In this document: positions 1-4,065 of the stretch, piece by piece | Layout of the letters: the number at the start of each line of letters is the position of its first letter | Position numbering within the stretch: position 1 is the stretch's first letter | NCBI GenBank assembly: GCA_002503595.1 | Contig: DASC01000051.1 | Coordinates: 1-16,222, forward strand | DNA: 16,222 nt | Source: Candidatus Methanogaster sp. UBA203 | Lineage (GTDB): Archaea > Halobacteriota > Methanosarcinia > Methanosarcinales > Methanogasteraceae | Direction: 5' to 3' | The notes under the pieces: generated by a model | What the model saw: only the letters and a program-made list of their open reading frames with translations | What the model was told of the DNA's origin: nothing | Database searches by the model: none | Program-made: the position numbers and the translations under genes

Positions 1-120
1 CTGGAATTTTCGATTGTGCCCTGAAAGGGTTATGAGATGCTTGAGCGGTATGAGGTGAAAGTCTCACGTACCGTTCTGAGATGAGGAGGGGCGGGCAACC
101 GCCCCCTTCTTAATCGGCGG
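1..120 (+). mobile_element. 3' end of a group II intron (domains V and VI)
   Basis: Domain V is a canonical 34-nt hairpin at 43-76. An 8-bp lower stem (43-50 with 69-76) carries the catalytic AGC triad at 44-46, followed by a two-nucleotide CG bulge at 67-68 and a 6-bp upper stem (51-56 with 61-66) closed by a GAAA tetraloop at 57-60. Domain VI follows at 80-115: GAT (80-82) pairs with ATC (113-115), then comes an unpaired A at 112 that fits the branch-point adenosine, a 9-bp helix, a bulged C and a GCAA loop at 95-98. Both structures were folded by eye, and together they are hard to obtain by chance. The 3' splice site should lie a few bases after the branch A (about 115-121) but I cannot fix it. 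Domains I-IV and any reverse transcriptase lie to the left of the window. The intron sits between genes, downstream of the minus-strand methyltransferase, so no gene here is visibly interrupted by it. Confidence 0.88.
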
Positions 121-143
121 TTAAATCCGGTGGTTTTTACCGC
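117..143. terminator. Hairpin beside the intron end, possible terminator
   Basis: GCGGTTAAA (117-125) can pair with TTTTTACCGC (134-143) with one or two mismatches, leaving a short loop. It lies past the 3' end of the minus-strand methyltransferase and small ORF and directly against the 3' end of the group II intron. Some group II introns (class C) insert next to transcription terminators, but here the hairpin is on the 3'-exon side and the intron class is not determined. The stem is short and the assignment is tentative. Confidence 0.25.
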
Positions 144-174
144 TTGTGTGGGATCGATTCGACCACAACATAAA

Positions 175-270
175 TCACTTGGTTTTCAGACAGTGCCCGT
201 TCGGAGCATACCCTCTGCACAAGATATCGTCCAGTTCTCGAAAGTTCGATTCTATCTGTGGGATATTCAT
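175..270 (-). CDS. Possible 31-residue protein with a CX8C pair
   Basis: A short ORF of 31 codons begins with ATG at 270, three bases after the methyltransferase stop codon. Its ribosome binding site, AAGGAGGAA, is formed by the last codons of the methyltransferase, so the two genes would be translationally coupled. The peptide has two cysteines (residues 18 and 27) in the context C-R-G-Y-A-P-N-G-H-C-L-K, which looks like a small metal- or redox-site motif, but I do not recognise the family. The frame closes at TGA (175-177), and the same frame stays open for about 17 more codons beyond the stop, so it could also be the start of a decayed longer gene. Support comes from the strong ribosome binding site and the tight spacing; it is too short for composition to help. 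Confidence 0.4.
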   Translation of the reverse strand: MNIPQIESNFRELDDILCRGYAPNGHCLKTK

Positions 271-273
271 TTC

Positions 274-927
274 TTATTCCTCCTTTTTGGAAATAACATA
301 CAGTAACGCCATTTTATCTTCCGGATGTTTCAGCCTCTCCTTTGTTACAACAGCAAATCCGGATTTGCCTATAAAATTTGCAAATTCGTCCAGATTCAAC
401 TTATGAAATACCGGGAGTTGTCCGATTAGCGTAGAAATCGTTAATGCGATCTTGAATTTAAGAGATTCCCCAACTCCAGCGATTATGGCAATAAACCGCC
501 CATCCGGTTTCAAAACTCTTCTGATCTCTGACAGAGCGTCTCCTGGCTGTTTCATATTATGCAACGCATTGCAGCAGATGGCTGCATCAAAGATGCCGTC
601 ACCGAAAGGCAGGGCGTAAGCATCCTCAACCGAGAACGCAACATTGTCGATTCCCGTCTCCTCCGCTTTCTTCCTTGCGACATCAATCATCTGTGGCGAG
701 ATATCTATCGCATGAACCTGATCTGCCGCGCTCGCAACCTTCAGCGCAACGAGACCTGTTCCGGTTGCAACCTCGAGTACGGTGTTATCCGTGCCGAGAT
801 CGCTTGCGAGCTCATCGAGGAGTGACGGGTATATCTTCCAGTGTCTCTCTATAATCGATTGATCGTACCTGGAAGCGTTTTTACTCCAGAATTTCCGCTC
901 CTTATGGGTTCTAATGTTGTCCTGCAT
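274..927 (-). CDS. Class I SAM-dependent methyltransferase, UbiE/MenG type
   Basis: A soluble enzyme of about 217 residues that transfers a methyl group from S-adenosylmethionine to an unknown acceptor. Motif I, LEVATGTG, lies at residues 51-58. The acidic residue that binds the SAM ribose is D75 in HAIDIS, the acidic post-motif is VEDAYALPF (about 100-108), and LKPDGRF (139-145) is the usual late-sheet turn of UbiE-like enzymes. Length is normal for the Methyltransf_11/UbiE group. I chose ATG at 927 because GGTGA sits 8 bases upstream; a GTG at 945 would add six residues without a clear ribosome binding site. It starts 20 bases after the stop of the broken ICMT-like gene and ends 3 bases before a small ORF, so it was probably the last enzyme of an operon driven by the element at 1339-1364. 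A role in menaquinone or ubiquinone synthesis should not be assumed, since UbiE-like proteins methylate many substrates. Confidence 0.85.
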   Translation of the reverse strand: MQDNIRTHKERKFWSKNASRYDQSIIERHWKIYPSLLDELASDLGTDNTVLEVATGTGLVALKVASAADQVHAIDISPQMIDVARKKAEETGIDNVAFSVEDAYALPFGDGIFDAAICCNALHNMKQPGDALSEIRRVLKPDGRFIAIIAGVGESLKFKIALTISTLIGQLPVFHKLNLDEFANFIGKSGFAVVTKERLKHPEDKMALLYVISKKEE

Positions 928-947
928 TGTTTCTTCACCTGTCACGC

Positions 948-1170
948 CTAATACACAAACAGTATCACCTTTCTACCAGTCCTCGTGCAGTAATCCTCCC
1001 ACGCGCCCCCGAACTCCTTGTGAAGCATCCTCTCCTCCTTTGGAATACGTATCAGCATTAAAATCGACATCATAACCGCCAGTACCATCGCGGGACCCGA
1101 TAGAAAGACGAGAGCAACCCCAAATGCCCAGAAGATGATCCCGCTGTACCTCGGGTGTCTCTGCCGAGTC
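948..1170 (-). pseudogene. C-terminal remnant of an isoprenylcysteine/phospholipid-type methyltransferase
   Basis: Read on the minus strand in the frame ending with TAG at 948-950, the sequence encodes RHPRYSGI (first R at 1158-1160), then about two membrane-spanning stretches (FWAFGVALVFLSGPAMVLAV and onward), then KEERMLHKEFGGAWEDYC and a short tail. This is the conserved C-terminal half of the ICMT/PEMT-like integral membrane methyltransferases: the RHP-x-Y-x-G motif followed by E-E-x-x-L-x-x-x-F-G-x-x-(W/Y)-x-x-Y. No start codon and no N-terminal membrane segments remain. Upstream, the reading frame shifts into an unrelated methyltransferase N-terminus, so this is a truncated gene left by a deletion. 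The stop lies 20 bases before the UbiE-type gene. Confidence 0.75.
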
Positions 1171-1321
1171 TTTCTGCGACCTCTTCTGCCGAGATCGACG
1201 CGGAGAGGTGGTTAAATATCTTGAAGTCGATTGCATGTTTCAGGACATGCGGCTTTCCTGTGACATTCACGAGTTCCCAGAGCGTGTTTGCAGGGACTGT
1301 CGATTCAGGCAATTTATCCAT
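1155..1321 (-). pseudogene. N-terminal remnant of a methyltransferase with a dimerisation (winged-helix) domain
   Basis: From ATG at 1321 the minus strand encodes MDKLPESTVPANTLWELVNV, then a helix-rich stretch containing LKHAIDFKIFNHL and ISAEEVAERLGRDTRGT. This is the typical N-terminal dimerisation/winged-helix domain of O-methyltransferases of the acetylserotonin-methyltransferase-like group (consensus A-x-x-L-G-(I/V)-F-x-x-L ... E-E-(V/L)-A-x-x-(L/T)-G-x-x-x-R-(G/A)). The SAM-binding catalytic domain is missing: after about 55 residues the sequence passes into the ICMT-like remnant in a different frame. The open frame itself continues to 1070, but the residues past about 1160 are out-of-frame ICMT sequence and do not look like protein. 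The start is 17 bases from a copy of the 26-bp promoter element, so the broken gene still has its promoter. Confidence 0.68.
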
Positions 1322-1338
1322 ATCAAACCATGTTAACA

Positions 1339-1364
1339 TTAGGTACACAAATAGCACACCCTAA
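1339..1364 (-). promoter_or_regulatory. Copy A of the TTAGGG-N14-ACCTAA promoter-operator
   Basis: On the minus strand the site reads TTAGGG, 14 bases containing CTATTTG, then ACCTAA. It ends 17 bases before the ATG of the methyltransferase remnant. The inner TATTT would sit about 28 bases before that ATG, as expected of an archaeal TATA box serving a leaderless transcript. The outer TTAGG/CCTAA arms form an inverted repeat. Three further copies with exactly the same length occur at 1427-1452, 2434-2459 and 3564-3589. Confidence 0.72.
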
Positions 1365-1426
1365 AAAGATTTGGTTATGGCTAAAAAACCGAATAAAGTT
1401 AGGATTCTGAGTTTTTTCTAATTTTA

Positions 1427-1452
1427 TTAGGGTATGTTATTTATCTACCTAA
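1427..1452 (+). promoter_or_regulatory. Copy B of the TTAGGG-N14-ACCTAA promoter-operator (flavodoxin)
   Basis: Reads TTAGGG, 14 bases with the core GTTATTTAT, then ACCTAA on the + strand, pointing toward the flavodoxin. The TTATTTAT core is a good archaeal TATA box. The gene starts 43 bases (ATG 1496) or 58 bases (ATG 1511) after the element, so this transcript would have a short leader. Copy A, on the opposite strand, is 62 bases away, making this a divergent regulatory region whose two halves mirror each other. An extra TTAGGA half-site is present at 1399-1404. Confidence 0.75.
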
Positions 1453-1510
1453 TTACCACATACACTTCTGACCTCTATTCAAATAGGCGGAAATAATGGA
1501 AGGGTTAACA

Positions 1511-1954
1511 ATGGCAAAGACAATTTTAATATACGGTTCGACTACCGGAAACACTGAAGCGCTCTCTGAACATGTGGCAGCAGGTCTCAAGCAAGGAGGC
1601 GCGGATGTTACAGTGAAGGACGTAGCCGACGCAGGCGTTGACGAACTCGCTTCTTATGATGCGATCATATTCGGCTGCTCTACGTGGGGCGATGGTGAGT
1701 TGCAGGATGATTTCATCGATTTCCACGCGGATCTGGACGGCGCATCACTGGATGGCAAGAAGGCAGCGGTCTTTGGACCGGGCGATAGCGATGACTATCC
1801 AGACACGTTCTGCGAGGCAGTGAACATTCTCGAGAAGACGCTCAAAGATAGTGATGCCGAGATCGTTGCTGAGAGTTTCAAGATCGATGGAGACGTTGAA
1901 CCTGCATTCGGAGATGCAGAAGCGTGGGGAACAAAAGTCGCTGGCGCGCTTTAA
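1511..1954 (+). CDS. Short-chain flavodoxin, Desulfovibrio-like
   Basis: A 147-residue FMN-binding electron carrier of the cytoplasm. The phosphate-binding loop STTGNT is at residues 10-15. The loop CSTWGDGELQDDF (56-68) carries W59 and the loop GPGDSDDYPDTFCEAV (89-104) carries Y96; these correspond to the tryptophan and tyrosine that sandwich the flavin in Desulfovibrio flavodoxin. Length and the C-terminal IDGD motif (125-128) also match the short-chain class. Start: the conventional N-terminus MAKTILIYG begins at 1511, with GGAAGGG just upstream. An in-frame ATG at 1496 would add five residues. Flavodoxins commonly replace ferredoxin when iron is scarce, which fits the TTAGG-type element in front of it. 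The close match to the deltaproteobacterial type suggests a gene of bacterial origin, but this is from memory of the family rather than an alignment. The gene stands alone between divergent and convergent neighbours. Confidence 0.93.
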   Translation: MAKTILIYGSTTGNTEALSEHVAAGLKQGGADVTVKDVADAGVDELASYDAIIFGCSTWGDGELQDDFIDFHADLDGASLDGKKAAVFGPGDSDDYPDTFCEAVNILEKTLKDSDAEIVAESFKIDGDVEPAFGDAEAWGTKVAGAL

Positions 1955-1965
1955 CCCGCCTCGAC

Positions 1966-1983
1966 TCTCTTTTTATTTTTTAA
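1966..1983 (+). terminator. T-rich terminator after the flavodoxin
   Basis: CTCTTTTTATTTTTTAA follows the flavodoxin stop codon by about 12 bases. Oligo-T stretches on the coding strand are the usual archaeal termination signal. It lies between two convergent genes and is followed by an AT-rich stretch up to the end of the DUF454 gene. Confidence 0.5.
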
Positions 1984-2017
1984 TATTTAATTAATTCTGA
2001 ACCAGAAGCAGCTGCGG

Positions 2018-2416
2018 CTATGCTCCTGCATCCGGTTCCAGTGTCGGAAAGGAGAGGATGTGCATACTGACGCATATCGCAATCAGGATCAGACCGACCT
2101 TGCCGATGAAGAACGGGACTACGACCGCTGCTGAATACCCCATCGTCAGGATCAGAAACAGAATCGACAGTGCCTTTGTCTTCATCGGAATCCCTCTCCC
2201 TTCGTGCCAGTTTCTGATGTATTCTCCAAACCAGCGGTTGGTCAGGAGCCAGCGGTACCATCTCTCCGAACTTCTGGCATAGCATACAGCAGCAAGCAGG
2301 AGAAATGGAGTGGTCGGCAGGAGCGGGAGAATAATCCCTACACCCCCGATTATCAGGGATAACGTGCCCATGATTTTCAGGAGCAACCCCACTGCCCGGT
2401 TTGGTCGGTTGTACAT
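2018..2416 (-). CDS. DUF454 (YbaN-type) small membrane protein
   Basis: A 132-residue integral membrane protein. The hallmark GGVGIILPLLPTTPFLLLAA, followed by CYARSSERWYRWLLTNRWFG (roughly residues 24-64), is the signature of the DUF454/YbaN family, and the length is normal. Predicted membrane segments lie at about 10-31 and 34-48 and, after the polar central loop with the conserved K of IPMKTKA, at about 82-100 and 103-122. The biochemical function of the family is not known; in bacteria it is often found near haem or iron genes. No Shine-Dalgarno precedes the ATG, which lies 17 bases from a copy of the 26-bp promoter element, so a leaderless transcript is likely. The next gene upstream on the same strand has its own promoter, so this is probably a single-gene unit. 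Confidence 0.88.
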   Translation of the reverse strand: MYNRPNRAVGLLLKIMGTLSLIIGGVGIILPLLPTTPFLLLAAVCYARSSERWYRWLLTNRWFGEYIRNWHEGRGIPMKTKALSILFLILTMGYSAAVVVPFFIGKVGLILIAICVSMHILSFPTLEPDAGA

Positions 2417-2433
2417 GGAATCATCTCTGTCTG

Positions 2434-2459
2434 TTAGGTAAACAAATAATCTTCCCTAA
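2434..2459 (-). promoter_or_regulatory. Copy C of the TTAGGG-N14-ACCTAA promoter-operator (DUF454)
   Basis: On the minus strand it reads TTAGGG, 14 bases including GATTATTTG, then ACCTAA, ending 17 bases before the DUF454 start codon, the same spacing as copy A. The TTATTT core would serve as TATA box at about -28. Confidence 0.75.
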
Positions 2460-2468
2460 TTTTTTAAG

Positions 2469-2485
2469 GGAAAAACGGTTTTTCC
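2469..2485. promoter_or_regulatory. Perfect 17-bp palindrome next to copy C
   Basis: GGAAAAAC (2469-2476) and GTTTTTCC (2478-2485) form a perfect 8-bp inverted repeat around one central base, too tight to be an RNA hairpin and so more likely a protein-binding site. It is followed immediately by CCTAA (2484-2488), another copy of the half-site seen in the 26-bp elements. Confidence 0.35.
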
Positions 2486-2509
2486 TAACTTGTTGGTGCC
2501 TGTCAGGTA

Positions 2510-3352
2510 TCAGACGGGACTCTCCCACCACATCACCACCGCCGACTGTGTCTCCATAGAGAGACTTTTCAGGGAGACGTACTGCTCGATCTGTTCCTTC
2601 ATCCGGGAATCGACCTCCACGGATTTACCAATAAAACTTGCTATGTATCTCACTTCCTGATCAAAGCTTCGTTCCACGCTGTAATTCACATTTCGCACAT
2701 CGACAAGCCGTCCCCATCGCCGCAGTATCAGGTACGCGAAGTAATCGGCGTCAGGGTCGAACTCGCTCGTGTAACGTTTCCCGGTTATCTCTGTCCACAT
2801 CTCCTTTACCATGCCATCCCGTCCAGCAGGTTGTATCACCGCACAATGCCCTCTCGATGCTTCTTCCATCTTCGCGAGATGCCTCTTGAGGTCTTTCATC
2901 TGCCAGAGGAAATGAGAGCAGACAACGAGATCGAAACCGTCCCCGATCTCAGGCTCGCCCATTTCCAGCCAGTTCCTGTTCATCACCTCGACGTTCTCGA
3001 CCCGGCATTCTGCAAGGTTCTTTGAAAGCGACGCAACCGCCGCACCGGACGATTCGACCACCACGATCCGCTTTACCCTTCTGGAGAGCGGTATCGTCAA
3101 AGTCCCGGGACCTGCACCGATCTCCAGAACATTTGCGTCACTGTCCAGTATCTCGCCCAGTGCCTCTACTGCCATCCTTCCGTACTCGTAATTGTTATAT
3201 CCTGCGATCTCTCTGTGATCTTCTGCGAGTTTGGCTCGAAATTCGGGGTCGTATCCTATTCGCATCGGCATCATCCGCCGGTTTCGCATCTCTTCCCACG
3301 CATCTCTCACACATCCCCATTCCGGTCCGTTCATGTTATCTGGCAGTGTCAT
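2510..3352 (-). CDS. Class I SAM-dependent methyltransferase of unknown substrate
   Basis: About 280 residues, cytoplasmic. An N-terminal helical part containing WGCVRDAWEEM and the Tyr/Asn-rich IAGYNNYEYGRMA (about residues 50-60) precedes a Rossmann fold with motif I VLEIGAGPGTLTIPLS (75-90) and acidic E100 in VVVESS. The motif-IV region reads FDLVVCSHFLWQM, and a C-terminal region of roughly 90 residues follows. It is not closely related to the UbiE-type gene at 274-927. The frame is open to an ATG at 3460, but I prefer ATG at 3352: it has AGAGGT four bases upstream, whereas the 36 extra N-terminal residues are Arg/Lys-rich, repeat-derived and overlap the Cys-rich ORF in another frame. It probably shares the promoter at 3564-3589 with that ORF. 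The substrate is unknown; small-molecule or corrinoid/metallophore methylation are possibilities only. Confidence 0.82.
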   Translation of the reverse strand: MTLPDNMNGPEWGCVRDAWEEMRNRRMMPMRIGYDPEFRAKLAEDHREIAGYNNYEYGRMAVEALGEILDSDANVLEIGAGPGTLTIPLSRRVKRIVVVESSGAAVASLSKNLAECRVENVEVMNRNWLEMGEPEIGDGFDLVVCSHFLWQMKDLKRHLAKMEEASRGHCAVIQPAGRDGMVKEMWTEITGKRYTSEFDPDADYFAYLILRRWGRLVDVRNVNYSVERSFDQEVRYIASFIGKSVEVDSRMKEQIEQYVSLKSLSMETQSAVVMWWESPV

Positions 3353-3421
3353 GGTACCTCTATAATGCAATCGCGCCCGAAAAGCCCAAAAAAGCATGGT
3401 CTTTGCATTGGCGATATCCTT

Positions 3422-3445
3422 CCTTCGTTCACTCCTTCGTTCACT
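3422..3445. repeat. Perfect 12-bp tandem duplication
   Basis: CCTTCGTTCACT occurs twice back to back (3422-3433 and 3434-3445). It lies at the end of the Cys-rich ORF and before the methyltransferase start. The second copy includes the TGA stop of the Cys-rich ORF, so a slippage duplication may have reshaped the spacing between the two genes. Confidence 0.8.
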
Positions 3446-3524
3446 CTTCTTCATCAGCATCTTCGCCTGCTGCCCGCTCCTTGCACCTGCAATGAGTGCA
3501 TCTTCCGTTGCATTCGCAATCCAT
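3441..3524 (-). CDS. Possible 27-residue cysteine-rich metal-binding protein
   Basis: A 27-codon ORF starting at ATG 3524 with a strong ribosome binding site AGAGGTGA six bases upstream. Five of its first 14 residues are cysteine, in the arrangement CECNGRCTHCRC (residues 3-14), followed by a short basic patch and an acidic tail ending in DADEEE. The CxC...CxxCxC pattern is what small zinc-, iron- or copper-binding peptides look like, and some archaeal methyltransferases are encoded beside similar peptides. Its start overlaps the stop of a six-codon leader frame that begins at ATG 3544 (TAATG), about 19 bases after copy D of the regulatory element. It lies 88 bases before the methyltransferase start and probably shares a transcript with it. 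It matches no family I can name. Confidence 0.5.
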   Translation of the reverse strand: MDCECNGRCTHCRCKERAAGEDADEEE

Positions 3525-3563
3525 TATGATTCACCTCTTTTCATGTTTCAGGACAATATGGTG

Positions 3564-3589
3564 TTAGGTGTAGAAGTAAGTTGCCCTAA
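3564..3589 (-). promoter_or_regulatory. Copy D of the TTAGGG-N14-ACCTAA promoter-operator (Cys-rich ORF/methyltransferase)
   Basis: On the minus strand it reads TTAGGG, 14 bases including CTTACTTC, then ACCTAA. The central TACTT departs by one base from the TATTT of the other three copies. It is placed to drive the Cys-rich ORF (start 40 bases away) and the methyltransferase. Confidence 0.7.
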
Positions 3590-3612
3590 AGAAGTTTGGT
3601 TTTACATATAAA

Positions 3613-3647
3613 TCCTAAAAAGATTAGGTTTTATGGAAAAAACCTAA
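3613..3647. promoter_or_regulatory. Extra CCTAA/TTAGG half-site cluster
   Basis: Contains the inverted repeat CCTAAAAAGATTAGG (3614-3628) and a further CCTAA at 3643-3647. A nearly identical stretch, CCTAAAAAGATTTGG, occurs at 1360-1374 beside copy A, and both continue with GGTT...ATGG and an A-rich run before CC. A looser version, CCTAAAGAAGTTTGGTTT, starts at 3585. The repetition suggests additional binding sites for the same regulator upstream of the core promoters. Confidence 0.5.
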
Positions 3648-3699
3648 AAATCATTTTTATTTTCGATAAACGGCAATATGATTGAGATATACGGAGATA

Positions 3700-3709
3700 C
3701 CTTTAAGTA
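3700..3709 (+). promoter_or_regulatory. Possible TATA box for the small membrane protein
   Basis: CCTTTAAGTA lies about 28 bases before the ATG at 3733, the spacing of a leaderless archaeal promoter. No ribosome binding site precedes that ATG. Placement is the only support. Confidence 0.3.
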
Positions 3710-3732
3710 GATCGTCCAGTATACCACTCTCC

Positions 3733-4065
3733 ATGATTGATTGGATACTATTAATTATCGCCGTAATTGCATGTTTCATGCTGATTATGTATCTGGATCA
3801 CAAAAAGAAGATGTCTCTTATCGAGAGGGGACTCTGGGAACCGGATGAAGGTACCGGAAGAGCTGAAGACAGACTGATTGCCGGTTTATTCTTTCTACTG
3901 CTGGGGGCTGCTCTCCTCATAGGGTCATGCTTCACGCAGGGGTTAGACGGTATATCCCCGGATCTGGTATGGGGGTTGAGAATTTCGGCATTGGTGACAG
4001 GTTTTACAGGGCTTGCACTGATACTTGCTTATACTCTTGGCAAAAGACCTATCAAGCCCGTCTGA
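3733..4065 (+). CDS. Small three-helix membrane protein, DUF6249-like
   Basis: A 110-residue integral membrane protein. Hydrophobic helices lie at about residues 4-22, 49-66 and 82-101. The first is followed by the cytoplasmic-looking motif HKKKMSLIERGL, which resembles the R-x-A-M-I-E-R-G-L segment of small DUF6249-type membrane proteins. Function is unknown. I start at ATG 3733 because the first helix begins there and a TATA-like sequence sits about 28 bases upstream; an in-frame TTG at 3682 would add 17 polar residues without support. It converges on the end of the minus-strand operon and overlaps the last gene there by 14 bases. Confidence 0.68.
   Translation: MIDWILLIIAVIACFMLIMYLDHKKKMSLIERGLWEPDEGTGRAEDRLIAGLFFLLLGAALLIGSCFTQGLDGISPDLVWGLRISALVTGFTGLALILAYTLGKRPIKPV

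Noticed and set aside
146..406. Open frame of 86 codons on the + strand after the intron
   Set aside because: It lies antisense to the well-supported methyltransferase end and small ORF, has no ribosome binding site and no recognisable motif.
1339..1452. TTAGGG/CCCTAA motifs considered as telomere-like or insertion-sequence ends
   Set aside because: The motif is not tandem, and no target duplication or transposase is present. The four copies face different genes at promoter positions, which fits regulation.
3022..3529. Long open frames on the + strand (157 and 104 codons) over the methyltransferase N-terminus
   Set aside because: They are antisense to a gene with a clear SAM-binding motif, and their composition (Ser/Pro/Arg/His-rich) is that of a shadow frame.
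4052..4065. 14-base overlap of convergent genes considered as a sign of a wrong frame
   Set aside because: Both C-termini make sense (basic tails after a membrane helix), and short convergent overlaps are common in compact genomes.
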